Notes under the pieces: model-generated
What the model saw: only the letters and a program-made list of their open reading frames with translations
Databases searched by the model: none
What the model was told of the DNA's origin: nothing
Shown: piece after piece, positions 24,500 to 37,335 of the stretch
Layout of the letters: each line of letters opens with the position of its first letter
How positions within the stretch are numbered: the first letter of the stretch is position 1
Origin: Panulirus ornatus
Taxonomy: Eukaryota > Arthropoda > Malacostraca > Decapoda > Palinuridae
Assembly (NCBI RefSeq): GCF_036320965.1
Contig: NC_092251.1
Location: 4,108,501-4,172,500 of the forward strand
Length of the DNA: 64,000 bases
Reading direction: 5' to 3'
Position numbers and translations under genes: made by a program

Positions 24500-26653
24500 A
24501 ATCTTCCAGGCTTTCCGATGACGATCCAGGACCTGAGTGGGTCTCTAACCAACACGTTGCAGGTACTGGAACAGACAAGGAGGTGGTAATCAGGCCCACG
24601 CGAGGCACGGTGGAATCCATTTCAGGTGACTTATCCACGATACACACACTCCCGTTAGCCCGTGACGTTACTCGTCACGTTCATGTGGTAGAGCGTTACG
24701 TGCGTGACAATCTTTCGGCACTCGGCTGTTACTGAGGTAAAGACTTGAACGTCCCAGACTCACTAGATATTTTGACTTCGTACGAAAATATGAAGAAATT
24801 GTCGGCATGGATGTTCAGGCGCTCTGCTCCCCCCCCCCCCCCCCTTCCCCAGGAGCAGTGATATGATCAGTAAATATCCTATATACGCACGAGAGTGATC
24901 GTGCACCAGAAATGCGTAACGTGATGACTAACATCGGGAGGGAGAATGAGATCATCGGACTTGTTCTTAACGCGGGGGCGTGGAGGAGCACCCGCCCCTC
25001 ACGATCGCTGCTCTATTTGGTCGTCGGCACAATACGTAGCCCAGTCATGGGCGCTCACCTCCGTATAATTTGCCCCACGGCCCTTCACATACCATCACGT
25101 AGGGAGTCTGCATTTCTAGCCAGCACAAGACTTATGGTGGATACCTCTTTTTTCCCCCCTCCTGACCTTTTTTTTTTTTTCTTCTTCTCTCTCTCTCTCT
25201 CTTGCCCTCCCTCCTTGTCTGCATTGACCCCTCCGTCGTAGGGGCAGCGGGCGACGGAAGGAACAGGAGGGGTCCCCGACGCCCTACCAGCGTCTTGTCA
25301 GCGCCCTCAACCAGCACCCCCGCTACCGCCCCGGAAATTGACCTGCCGCCCCTCAGGTTTCAAGTTCCAAGATAAGCACACGGGCAGCTACTGACCGGAT
25401 TTTCAATGACAGCTCCCACTGGTGTGGATTTAATTTCTCATTGTGTCGAAGGACAGGGGTGTTTTATGTAGACTTTCGACCGCATCTTGGGCGAGCAAAA
25501 CACATTAATGTCACGAGGGGAAACGGAGACCTACATCATCTAGGAGGAGGAGGGAGAGGGACAGAGAGGGAGGGATGGTGGAAAAGAGAAAAGTGAGGCG
25601 AGGGTTATAGATGGGGAGGATAAGACTTTTCGCAAGGGAAAGAGAAGGTCCCTCACATCTGTGTGGTAACTGTATTCCGCGACATTTGACTGGTAGGGCT
25701 CAGTGTCGCTATGGAGTCCCTCTCACTCCAGGAAGAAAACACCGAGAGCAAACACGGACACAGTAAACACTGAGGAATTAGATTTCCTCAGCATGCCATT
25801 AGCCACGACTGGATGTTTCGCAGGGATGAGCTTGCATATCCTGAGCATATAGAGAAATGAAAGACTTTCAGGGACACAGTACACTACACCGGTGAGTCTA
25901 AAGGAACGACTATGTGATCGTGAATGACAAATTGTCCTCTCTCTCTCTCCGTCGCGGATGTGTGATGGAACGCTTGTCTCCAACGTCCCCCCCCCCTTTT
26001 TTTTTTGCTTTTCAGGGTCAATTTGGTTCCCTTAACGTGGCTCATCATCCCTTAAGGGCTTTCATTAGACCTAATCAAGGTGATATACTCCCGCTACAGT
26101 TCATTTACACTGAGCTCCTCCTGTTTGCGACAGAGGGAACTGTCCGAACCGCCCGAAGAAAAAAAAGAACACAACCTCTGGCAGTGTAGTGGCGGGATGT
26201 TTACATGATGGAGTGCTTGTCTCGTCCCTCCGTCTCCTGGCAACTGGTGTTCATCTGGCCACCACGTTCTGTTCTCACTGTCGCGTTGGCGGGTGTTAAT
26301 CCACTCCTGCAAATAGTGACAGAACTATTCTGCAAGTATCTTCTGTTCCTCCACTTTATCTTCGTTGGCCAGGCACTCCCTTTCCCTCTCGAATCACAAG
26401 AAAAAAACTTTTGAAAGACGTGTCTAAGTAGACATTGTCAGGTACGAACTAATGACGGATACGAATCTATAAAAAAGAAAAAAACTACGTTCTGAGAATT
26501 CGAGGAAACTGACGCCGTTCGAATTCATTGGATGCTTCACACTGGTTTTCCTCTCCTTCATATTCTCCTCTTGACAGGAGAACCACAGAGGAAGGACAGC
26601 GTCCACAATATGGAGTATCGTCTTCACTTCCACGTTTCGAAATCACACGAGGG

Positions 26654-26656
<3 letters not shown>
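24496..26656. other. Unassigned sequence
   Basis: It has homopolymers (C)n at about 24830-24845 and (T)n near 25170. A minus-strand ATG near 25794 opens MLRKSNSSVFTVSVFALGVF and reaches a gtgaga donor-like site in phase 2. It resembles a signal sequence but does not fit the phase of the adipolin-like exon A. Confidence 0.35.

Positions 26657-26714
<58 letters not shown>
26657..26714. repeat. (GA)n microsatellite
   Basis: About 28 GA units. Confidence 0.97.
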
Positions 26715-26717
<3 letters not shown>

Positions 26718-27035
26718 TTTGCGGCGTTAACAGAAGTGACACGTGGGGGAGAGGGAGGGGAAAAGGGTGTTGGTCAGGTCAGGTCGGCCGTTCAAGAAAC
26801 GGCTGGACCGAGAGGCTGACCCGTGCTATATGGAGTGACCGTGTTTGACCTGGCGACGTGCATCGCACAGAGGTGATGGTTCCGGTCGTCTGTCACTCTC
26901 CCTCAAGTCGTACCAAGAAGTTGGAGACAAACATCCAATAGAATGTATTTGTAGGTTACTCTCGCTTAGGGTAAATATTTCTTTTTTTTATGTTGGCTGA
27001 GACGACGAGGGCAACTGAGGTCTTAATTAAGACCA

Positions 27036-27250
<215 letters not shown>

Positions 27251-27780
27251 ATAGAATTTTTTACCTAACGCATGTCAGAAGTACAATGCTTAGAATAGAC
27301 AAATTGGTTATCATAGGAATTTTTTTTTTTTTTTTTACTCGCTGAATACTACATTGTCGCCTGAATTTGGATCGCTCTGTCACTGAAATTCAATGCGTTC
27401 CACTTTTCCACTAACCAGTCTTGATGCTACCAGTCGTCAAAATCAATTATTCATTTACGTGTGTCTGCAGGTAATTGAGCATTTGCTTCCGCCAGATTTG
27501 ACCTGCCTCGAACGCAGATAGTGAGAGATAAGACCTCGCGGTGTTGCTATAGAATCTATACAACGCAACGGAGTCACTCACGATTGAAATCGAAAAAGGG
27601 AAACAACTTCACCTCGAGCGCAGACATATGTCTGACAGGTCTTCCTCTTTGAAAAGACTTGTGTCTGTCTACCTACCACATAAAACCTTGAGGCTGTGAT
27701 TTCTTCCACAATCACAAACAGGCAAATCTGGTTGAATTCATTTGTATCTAAATCACACAATTTAAGTAAATGTACATAAA

Positions 27781-27882
27781 CTTGTCATGTATCTTGAATA
27801 CTTGACAGGTACCTTAACTACTTGACAGGTACCTTAACTACTTGACAGGTTTCTTAAATACTTGAAACGTATCTTAAAAAGG
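27781..27882. repeat. 20-bp minisatellite
   Basis: Five units of ttgacaggtaccttaactac, the inner two identical and the outer ones diverged. Confidence 0.85.
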
Positions 27883-28320
27883 TTGATTATTATAACTGTC
27901 TCTTTAGGACCCAATGGTCTTTTGCTGTTTGAATTCTTTTGCATTTAAATCGCACAGTTCAAATTAGTGTACATATAGTTGACAGGCATATTAGAGGTTG
28001 ATCATTAAACAGTTCCATCTTACGAGTGAGGATAGAATAGTGACCTGTTGGCATCTTTCTGAGCTTACGATTATTTGAGGGGAGTTGTATTAGAAAATGG
28101 ACTTCGCGTTGATCCAACTGAACCTCGTCAGAATATGGGGTAACCTGTTATCGAGTTCTATTACTCGAGTGATGTTGTAAAAAGGCATCGACCTAACCCC
28201 TCACCACAGTATTGGTGACTGACGAACACCCTGTGACGAGGAAGTGGATGATTTACGAAAAGAATCATGGGAAGGAGAGAGGGAGAGAGAGAGCGAGAGA
28301 GAGAGAGGTGGAGGACCTAC

Positions 28321-28640
28321 CTCGGTGTAGAGTGAAGGAGTCTGAGGTGAAGGTAGAGCGCGCGCGTGTGTACGGGATGATGGGCTGCACACTACTGCTC
28401 CAGGGATCACCACTCACACTACTGGCAAGGTCAGGTGGCGGCCGCCGCCACCGCCGCCGCCGCCGCCGCCGCGTCCTCCCCCCCCTCCTCCTCCTCCCCA
28501 ACACTGGCGCCGCGGCGACACCCCCCCCACACCACCCTACCCCTACCTCTGGTGGCGCCGGAACTCCCTCCTCCTCCCCACCTCGTCACCTGACCCACAC
28601 ACCCCCCTCCTCCCCCAGGGACGCCCACTGGTGACGTCAT
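28321..28640 (-). promoter_or_regulatory. Possible untranslated first exon next to a GC-rich promoter
   Basis: On the minus strand the GC-rich island runs through a GGC/GCC repeat and ends at a strong donor, ACCGAG|gtaggt (exon edge 28321). There is no minus-strand ATG from 28322 to 28637, as expected of an untranslated leader. Which gene it would feed is unknown; the adipolin-like gene 19 kb downstream is one option. Confidence 0.3.
28437..28473. repeat. (GCC)n trinucleotide repeat
   Basis: About twelve GCC/CGC triplets, one interrupted, inside the GC-rich island. Confidence 0.9.
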
Positions 28641-28915
28641 GTCCTCACAACCCCCAACAACCAATAGGACCGCCTCTGTTCCGTGATGTCACTGACATCC
28701 CGTCCAACCAGCTGCCGACGGGGAGGGCATGTCGTGGGGCGCCTTCCCTCAAATCTTCGAGGTACCTGGAAGACGTTACTCACCCTCCCGACGGGGGTGC
28801 CATCGTTTCTAAGCTCCGCCGAGCGCCTTGGCTGTAGGGCATCGTCGGCTCTTTTGACCAATGGGAAAGCTCCCCCTTGGCCCGTGACGTCACGGACAGG
28901 TGACCAATAGTGACA
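28630..28915. promoter_or_regulatory. CRE/CCAAT promoter-like island
   Basis: Two TGACGTCA palindromes (28632-28639 and near 28884-28891, the second within GTGACGTCAC) frame the segment. Three CCAAT boxes lie in the plus orientation (about 28661, 28859, 28902). CpG content is much higher than in the surroundings. This is a typical CREB/ATF plus NF-Y arrangement of a TATA-less promoter. The transcript was not identified. Confidence 0.55.
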
Positions 28916-29039
28916 CGAGGCCCATGTGCGCGGTAACCTGAGCGGCACTTGAGTGTTGGCTTGGGGTGGGGGGAGCTAGATCGGATTATTATTTGTTTGC
29001 GTAGACGTGGGTCAGGGAGGAACGAAAGGCCGAGAAGGA

Positions 29040-29260
29040 GACGATAAAAGGCCCCGAACAAAAGAGAGAGAGGTGGAGGGTTGTGGGGGGGAGAGAGAGA
29101 TAGGGGAGGGGAGGAAAGAGGAGGAGGGAGGGAGGGGGGAGAGAGAGGGAGAGGGGGGAGGAGGGCGTAGTGGTGAATGGGCTCCGTGGGCAAGAGAAGG
29201 AGAGCAGAGGTGGGGGTGAGGGAGGGAAGGGGTGGGTTTGAGGGGCACAAGGCACTACGC
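29040..29260. repeat. Purine-only tract followed by (CTC)n
   Basis: The plus strand is almost entirely A/G over about 29060-29165 with many GGGAGG and GGGGGG runs. At 29268-29332 the composition flips to (CTC/TTC)n. It is prone to triplex or G-quadruplex formation. Frames across it are artefacts of composition. Confidence 0.8.
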
Positions 29261-29679
29261 CGTGAGGAGGAGCACCTCCTCCTTCTCCTCCTCCTCCTCT
29301 TCCTTCTCCTCCTCCTTCTCCTCCTCCTCCACAACCCTCTCACTCACCCTATTCACCCCACAACTCCCTCCCCCTCACCACACTTTGATATGCAAATCTC
29401 CACAATCTGTACACTCATAAATCCAGGAGGAATAAGCAAGGGGGGTAAAAGGAGGCGGGCTGGGAGGGAGGGATTTTCAGCAACCATCCTTTTGTTCAAG
29501 TGTTGGGAGTGCATGAGGTGACAGATGCAGATCTGTGAGGCTCAGGGAGGCTAGGTAGGTAGGGAGGTTCCTCCGTCTTTACAATGGAAGATTTGCATCT
29601 TGAAATGTTTTTCTGGGCCTCTTTTCTCTCTTTCTTTCTCTCTCCCTCCTTCTCTCTCTTTCTCCCTCCTTCCCTTAAC

Positions 29680-29690
<11 letters not shown>

Positions 29691-29743
<53 letters not shown>
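29691..29743. repeat. (TC)n microsatellite
   Basis: About 26 TC units preceded by a C-run. Confidence 0.96.
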
Positions 29744-29746
<3 letters not shown>

Positions 29747-30346
29747 AAACACACTCCTCCCTTTGTTTACTGTTCAGGTTTCCGCCGGCCTGGGACAAAC
29801 TGTGTGAATGTCTTGTACGCATCGGTGGTGCCGCCTTTCATCTTATTCGTCTTCCAGACACATCTTGCCCGAGTCCTGAGCCCACATCGTGACGACAAGG
29901 CTTCGTTTCTCTTCGCCGACACGACGGTGAAACCCGACCGTGTCATTCGTTCATGAACTTTTAAGATTAAACCCATGAATATGTATCACTGGACCCCCAC
30001 CCGCCTCATCCCGCCTCCCTGTGGATACCCTCCTCATTTCTCCTCACTCATGAAATCCAGCAACATCATCGTCAGACAATCTCATATCGATGCCATGAGG
30101 CGACTCTCATTTTTTTTTTCCTCGTCATGTTATGGAGTCTATAGCTACTCCGCCTCCAAGCCCTATCCCGAGCTAAGGAAGCTCAGGATGAGCAAGCCAC
30201 AGACTAACATCACACACAACGCGACGGGTCGAGTGAAGTAACATTACATCATAGACGGAGAATGATTCTGCGTTGCTCAATCCCGATAAACACTTTACTG
30301 TGTAACTTGTAATGTAACTCACTTACTGAGGCCTAGTTTCTGGGCT

Positions 30347-30348
<2 letters not shown>

Positions 30349-30421
<73 letters not shown>
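30349..30421. repeat. (TC)n microsatellite
   Basis: About 36 TC units. Confidence 0.97.
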
Positions 30422-30425
<4 letters not shown>

Positions 30426-30798
30426 GTTCTTTTTGCATCCCCGACACACAGGATGGGTGAGAAGGGAAAAATGAATCCGTCATTCTTGCGGCAAAAATCA
30501 AGGGGTATCATACACTCATGGGAATGGAGCATCATTATATCTATCGTACCACGTAGATATAAGACTACTGAGTATTATACATCACAGAGTACACAAGGGG
30601 CGCAATCTGATTTTGTTTCTGTATTTTGAATTTTGCTTTTGATGAAGATTAGTTTGACGAGTCATTGTGATGATTAGAACTATAGTGATAACGAGAGTTG
30701 AAGATGCTTTAGTGTATAGTACTTTACCTGAGTTGGGTTATAGAATCATAGGACTATATTAGGAGTATGAAAAAAGTGTTCAGGATAATGTTGTTATT

Positions 30799-30800
<2 letters not shown>

Positions 30801-30869
<69 letters not shown>
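30801..30869. repeat. (AC)n microsatellite
   Basis: About 34 AC units. Confidence 0.97.
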
Positions 30870-30870
<1 letters not shown>

Positions 30871-31194
30871 TCCCCCTCTGCCATTTCTCACTTCTGCCCC
30901 TCCCCGCCACCCTACTCTCACAAAACTTGCCCACTTATCTCCAATTTTCCCAATTTCCTCCAATTCTTCCCCCGACACCTAGTCCCCAGCATGTGCCATC
31001 ACCACTAATTTGCATAAAAAAAAGTGTACCGGTACTTTTTCCGTGTTTTTGGTAACTCAGTCGACCCAATTCTTTTTTTTGTATAACTCTATCATTCATT
31101 TTGACAGATATTTGTGCTATGGATGCATTTCAAAAGATTTGATGGTTATCATCTGTGATTTTAATCACCTTTCTTTTGATCATTGACAAAGTTT

Positions 31195-31510
31195 ATTACA
31201 CAGATGCTTCGATTTTACAAGGAATTGATCCGTCCTTGTATGGAGTACTGCTCTCACATTTGAGGAAGAACTAATTCTACAAACTCACTTGATAGACTCG
31301 AGTCCAAAGCAATCTGACTTACCCACTCCCATAGTTTGACCTCGAAATTTTGACCCATTTACCCCTACGTCACATTGTTGGTTCTCTTCCTCTCTTTTGT
31401 AGTTATTACGTTGGTTTCTGCTCCCAAGAACCGGCTGCTCTTACACCCGCGCCGTTACTTAGGCCACTTGATTCTCGACAGATTATTTGCATCGTATGAT
31501 TCCTGAATTA
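31195..31510 (+). mobile_element. Non-LTR retrotransposon, C-terminal reverse-transcriptase fragment
   Basis: The plus strand reads LRFYKELIRPCMEYCSHI, then a stop replacing Trp, NSLDRLESKAI, and after a frame change CSYYVGFCSQEPAALTPAPL. This is the (I)RPCMEYCSH(I/V)W … LDR(V/L)(Q)(R/S)KAI … LFY(R)YY.G.CS.EL region of arthropod non-LTR elements. It is dead. Confidence 0.8.
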
Positions 31511-32533
31511 CCGTCAGCAGCTCACTGGTTGGCTGCAGGGATATTTTTTTTCTTTACTCTCGCTAAAAAATTTGACGTATACCTAACGTCTATGGTTTTG
31601 GGAGGCTCTTCGACGATGGTTTAAGAGGTTCTTATACCCCAACAACTTGGGGTTGAATCATACATTAGGTTCTTCAAGTTCTTCTTGCATCAGGGAAGTA
31701 GATTAGGGTTTTTCTTGGTGGGAGAGATGAGGAACTGTGTCGAAGCATTCTTAAAAGAGTTTGCTTCACCCTGTGTAAAAATATGAGCTGTTCCAGTGTT
31801 GGCTATCCTATCCAACCATACATGTTAGATGCCTGATTATATGTCATTTGATATCATTATCACGAATTATCACTCGTGGATTATCATTCATTAAAAGTGG
31901 TTGAGAGGAAAAATACTTAAATTTATGAACGCTGAGGAGAGTGAAGAGGCTTGTGAGGAAGTGGTTGACGAGTGTATGAAAACAGGTACATGAAAAATGC
32001 CACGATGGTTATAATACGAGACTTCAGACATTCTCACACACCAAGGACAATACTGAAGTGTTTCGTCGCCGGAAGTGCTTCATTTGCTTGATGTGGGTAG
32101 AGTAAATAGTCCACATGACACGGGAGTGTGTGACAAAAAAACGAAAACATGGTAAACTTTACGTGTCAACCTGTTGTTAACTGAGAGATCATGGTTATAA
32201 CACACAGTAGTTACTTGCAGATGATGCTGCCAGTGTGAGCATTATTAGCTCTTAAAATGCTGACCTCAAGAGCCTTATTTTGTCGTAATTTCCTCCAGTC
32301 GGTTTTCTGAAATCGTGAACAACGTCTACTTGGGGTTAACAAGAGCTTAGGTCAGGTAAACGTTAAGAGCGCTAAGTGTCACACAGTTAACAGGTAACCT
32401 TTCCTTAATAACATGACCTCTTCTAATACCTGCGCTGCCCTTGCCCCACTCATTACCATTTGCTATACAGGGAGAGAGATTTACACTCTTGTTGCCCCGT
32501 CTCTTAACGCTACACAGACAGACAGACAGACAC

Positions 32534-32536
<3 letters not shown>
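31511..32536. other. Unassigned AT-rich sequence
   Basis: The first 200 bp may be the decayed 3' end of the LINE fragment before it. Nothing else was recognised. Confidence 0.4.

Positions 32537-32604
<68 letters not shown>
32537..32604. repeat. (AC)n-(TA)n compound microsatellite
   Basis: (AC)19 runs into (TA)15, preceded by (GACA)n. It forms the tail of the adjacent minus-strand SINE. Confidence 0.95.
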
Positions 32605-32606
<2 letters not shown>

Positions 32607-32735
32607 CGAACAACCCTTATTACGTGAAGTATGAGCAAACACCTAGGTTGGTTGTGAGTCAGCTGCCGTGTCCGGAACTCGAACCCGGGCCCGTGAGATG
32701 GTAACGCTCACTGTTGCCCTGCGAATGCAGGTGAG
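32605..32735 (-). mobile_element. tRNA-derived SINE, copy with complete B box
   Basis: The minus strand reads …AGTGAGCGTTACCATCTC, then ACGGGCCCGGGTTCGAGTTCC (B box at 32673-32686), a 60-bp body and then (TA)n(GT)n. The region before the B box resembles an anticodon arm and variable loop. It belongs to a different subfamily from the 34.9-kb copy. Confidence 0.7.
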
Positions 32736-33277
32736 GCAATCTGTGTTATCGACACCGAGTACCTGAGAAAATGATCTGCTGGAAGTTCGCTGTTCAAACT
32801 GGTAACCGAATAACGGTTGATGCACTCTGATGAAATCTGAAAGGGATTTGTAAACGTAAACATACGTATGTAAACAGTTGTAACTACATATGTAAATGTA
32901 TGTAAACATAGGATTTCTCTTCAGTAGCTTCTTATAAGATCTTGGAACCGATCTGAACCAAAATTCGACTCACGTCCTCATGGACCGTTCCATAAGAAAT
33001 GTCTTTTAGGGTTCTAGTTCCTTGAGGCTTTGACAGATTCTTCTTTTTCTGTGTAAATGTTATTTAGCTAACCTCCAGTAAGTGGTGTGACATCCACCTC
33101 CCCTCTCAAGCCAGTTGTTTGCTTCGAGCTTAAGCTTCAGCAGTTCGGCACCCCAGTTCGAAGATTCGACCCAAGATTCGAACGAAGTGGATAGGTCTGT
33201 GAGAAGTCTTTGGGGATTCGTAACCCTTGCGATGACTACCGACGTTAATGTTTTACGAAATCTTCGGGCAAAATGAG

Positions 33278-33280
<3 letters not shown>

Positions 33281-33363
<83 letters not shown>
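33281..33363. repeat. (GA)n microsatellite
   Basis: About 41 GA units. Confidence 0.97.
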
Positions 33364-33367
<4 letters not shown>

Positions 33368-33510
33368 AACTTCATAACGAGAATCAAGACCATCAGGTAT
33401 GAGGACAAAAATGAATCCACGTGGTCTCGAGTTGTTCGTTTCGCATCGAAGCGGAATCTAACTCGTCACTCATTGGATGACGACATACAGGTGGGAGCAG
33501 TACTACAACA

Positions 33511-33780
33511 CCATCCCGTCCCTGTCACAGAGCCCCTCTACCATCCCTTCCCTGTCACAGAGCCCCTCTACCATCCCGTCCCTGTCACAGAGCCCCTCTA
33601 CCATCCCTTCCCTGTCACAGAGCCCCTCTACCATCCCGTCCCTGTCACAGAGCCCCTCTACCATCCCGTCCCTGTCACAGAGCCCCTCTACCATCCCGTC
33701 CCTGTCACAGAGCCCCTCTACCATCCCGTCCCTGTCACAGAGCCCCTCTACCAACCTGTCCCTGTCAAAAAGCCCATACT
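33511..33780. repeat. 30-bp minisatellite
   Basis: Nine units of 30 bp (ccatcccgtccctgtcacag plus agcccctcta); the last unit is decayed. The first four alternate ccgt and cctt. Because 30 is divisible by three, frames stay open on both strands. Confidence 0.95.
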
Positions 33781-33810
33781 AATCCGACTCTGTCACAATA
33801 TCTCCCAACC

Positions 33811-33930
33811 ATAGCGCCCCCTACCGTACCGACCCTGCTGGAGAATCTCCATCATCCTGTCCCCACCAGAGCGCCCCCCTTACCATCCCGACCCTGCTGG
33901 AGAATCTCCACCATTCTGCCCTACCACACC
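33811..33930. repeat. Two-copy 59-bp tandem repeat
   Basis: Two diverged copies of a module containing gaccctgctggagaatctcc, with gcgcccccctaccrt before it, directly after the 30-bp array. Confidence 0.75.
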
Positions 33931-34756
33931 CCACCATCTAGGCCTCCTCCCTCGTAATGATGGGCACCACCGCCATCAACCCATCACCAACTCGTCGTAT
34001 ACTGCAATCTCATACCAGACTTCGACTAGTCAAAATTCAAAGTCGTTTCTTCTCGTATAATATAGGTATAGTATATATTTTCACTCCACGTCATCAATAC
34101 ATATGATGAATATCAAGTAACAAAAAGTACCACATTTCCTCATAGAAGTTGTCTCGTTTTTTTGTTCAGCAATCTCAATTTTCGCGACGTGACGAATTCT
34201 TGTATGTAAATCATCACCGCTGCGAAGAAAAAAAAAAAAGGGGGAAAAAATTATCTCTTTCTGGATGCCCAAGAAGACGTTGTATTTTCTTTTCACAGAA
34301 TTTGACGATTTTTTTTTTTCTTCTGTGGGTAGAAATTGACACACGATGACTCCGTCCGCTGTAAAAGGACTCTTTCTCTTTCTTATCATCTTGAGACAAA
34401 GTCATGTTTCTGTGTCACTATTTTCTATTTACTCCAGATGACGAGAACTGTATCTACCGCGCACTTTTCATGCTTGCGTCACAGGTTCCTTGTGCCTTAT
34501 ATGAGCAGTTAATTGGATCTTCGACAGTCGAACGAAAAAAGTTTTCTGATTAAGACCTCATCTTGTGTCGTGTGGCGCGACGCCTTGACAGTGTGGTCGA
34601 AGCCTTCGATTCAGAAATCATCTATGGACGAAGGATGTCATCTGGAACGTTGCGTCGTCGCACGTCAAATTGCACCCCAAATTCTTGCGTTCTGAATGAT
34701 GTTTCGAAAAATGGTGGCGAATTTCATGCAAATGATTCCACCACACACACACACGC

Positions 34757-34757
<1 letters not shown>

Positions 34758-34837
<80 letters not shown>
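34758..34837. repeat. (TA)n array, tail of a SINE
   Basis: About 40 TA units adjoining the minus-strand SINE at 34838-35010. Confidence 0.96.
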
Positions 34838-34840
<3 letters not shown>

Positions 34841-35010
34841 AGCCTGAGCCATGTACCCATTTCATTGACTAATCCCTGTGGGTGGATGAACAGCTGGGTT
34901 GACTGTGGACAGACTGCCGCACCCAGGATTCGAACCAATGCAGGCGCGGCCACTGACGGCCATTGGATGCTTCGCGGTCAGGAGCGCTTACCGCAACACC
35001 GCTTCCATTA
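34838..35010 (-). mobile_element. tRNA-derived SINE, near full-length
   Basis: The minus strand has an A-box-like GCGGTAAGCGCTCCTGACCG (34968-34993), B box GGTTCGAATCC (34926-34936) and a body with CAGTCTGTCCACAGTCAACC. The 3' end, CATGGCTCAGGCTAACA, runs into (TA)n. The body is shared with 27138-27250. Confidence 0.82.
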
Positions 35011-35590
35011 TATTCGAGTACACTTTTTTTCTATAATATAGTACTCTCGGGTTTCGATCCATTATATACTGAACAGCACAAATGAGGCCATTATTCTGAT
35101 AATTCTCAACAAGTCAAGAAAGGAAACTGTATAACAAAATAATCTATGTCTATTTGCTTTTAGAATTTCAAAATCGTTTCGAAGCCATAGTTCATTGGCT
35201 ACACTGCAGTTGTTGGTACAGACTAAAAAAAAAGGCTATAATTACAGTCGTCTGTTTATATAGTTATAGTTACAGTTTATAAAATGTTCCACAACCGAAG
35301 AATCTATTAGTGACAATCACAAATCGTGGGCAAATGACTTCGTCTATCGCTGTACGGCGCGGGGGTAAACTGCAAAATATGTTACTCTCGTATGTGTTAA
35401 TGCTGGCTTGGCAACCCTGCTGACGCTGATGGATGTAAACACCATAATCAAGATGGCGTCGACCAGCCAAGTTTCTCTCGTGTTTTTTTCTTCTTTTTAC
35501 TTTATGTTGTCCCGCCGCCTTTACTGTTAATCTTAGAAGGATAGAACTAACATTAGTATCAGAAGTATCTAATTCTTTATGTGTGTCTCG

Positions 35591-36418
<828 letters not shown>

Positions 36419-36492
<74 letters not shown>
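36419..36492. repeat. (TC)n microsatellite
   Basis: About 37 TC units. Confidence 0.97.
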
Positions 36493-36495
<3 letters not shown>

Positions 36496-36599
36496 CTCTA
36501 CTCTTCCTGCCTTTCCCTACCTACTTCTGTCGCAAATTCCTTCTTGATTGAACCATGCTGAGTAACATTGAAATACTCTCTTACTTAACCTTACCGCAT

Positions 36600-36805
36600 G
36601 ATTGTGCACTCTGATCATATCTAACCCATTTATCCACTTGTACACTTTGATCATGTTCACCCCTCTCATCCACCTGCACATCTGGATCATATACACTCCT
36701 CTCATCCACTTGTACACTTTGATCATATTTACCTGTCTCATCTACTACACATTGGTCATATTCAACCTCCTTATCCACTTGTACACTTTGATCATGGCTG
36801 GCCAT
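36600..36805. repeat. Diverged 36-bp minisatellite
   Basis: Five or six copies of a module around atccacttgtacactttgat followed by cat(a/g)tt.acc…ctc. Copies differ by several bases each. The unit is a multiple of three, so minus-strand frames repeat a VQVDE..EYDQS-like motif. Confidence 0.8.
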
Positions 36806-36884
36806 CTCATTTACAAACGGCGAGGCACTCCACAGGTGTTCCTCATGAAAGACTGATAAAGAAAATCATTTTTGATCGACCGCC

Positions 36885-37335
36885 AGGAACCAGAGGGTTA
36901 GCATAAAAGGATACACAATGGGGACTAGTGACTTGTGGCGTACCCCAGGGATCAGTCTAGGCGTCTCTATTATTCATGATATGTATATGTTACTAAGGCA
37001 CATCTGTCACCAGCAAGATCAATAGATTTACGGACGATACAGAAACAGGAAGGTTAAAGAAGTTCAAGTGAGGGTCCTCTGGCTTCGCAATGAGACTTTG
37101 ACAGATTACAAAATTGGGTCAGGTAAGTGTCGGGTGAACGTCAATCCTGAACACATGTGCTTAAATCAATGAAATAAAGTTATCTCCAAGATTGATTGAC
37201 ATCAATTCTCTCAAGGGCATAGAAAGGAAGATTACAAAAATGATCGGTAGCATTAGAAATCTTTCTTATGAAAGAGTAAGGAAGCTGAACGCGTATTCCC
37301 TTCGATCATCAAACACCTTAATCCAGTTTTTCACA
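36885..37335 (+). mobile_element. Non-LTR retrotransposon, reverse-transcriptase fragment
   Basis: The plus strand reads WGLVTCGVPQGSV, a stop, ASLLFMI (RT block preceding the catalytic FADD), then DRLQNWVR. A more downstream thumb segment, ERKITKMIGSIRNLSYERVR followed by KLNAYSLRSSN, has one exact hallmark of ORF2 (LSYEERL..LNLYSL). The FADD block itself is destroyed. It is dead. Confidence 0.85.

Noticed and set aside
25723..25800. Frame MLRKSNSSVFTVSVFALGVF as the missing first exon of the C1q gene
   Set aside because: The donor that follows is in phase 2, whereas exon A needs phase 0. It also contains no other family feature.
28431..29343. Arg-, Gly-, Ala- or Pro-rich frames around 28.2-29.3 kb
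   Set aside because: They follow the GCC repeat, purine tract and (CTC)n. No domain is visible and several frames start at non-ATG codons.
33248..33814. 188-codon frame with a repeated PVTEPLYHP motif
   Set aside because: It runs from a (GA)n array into a 30-bp minisatellite. The opposite strand is equally open, which points to a repeat and not a protein.
34926..34936. B box as part of a functional tRNA gene
   Set aside because: The spacing and arms do not close into a cloverleaf, the body continues into SINE sequence, and a second copy exists at 27.2 kb.
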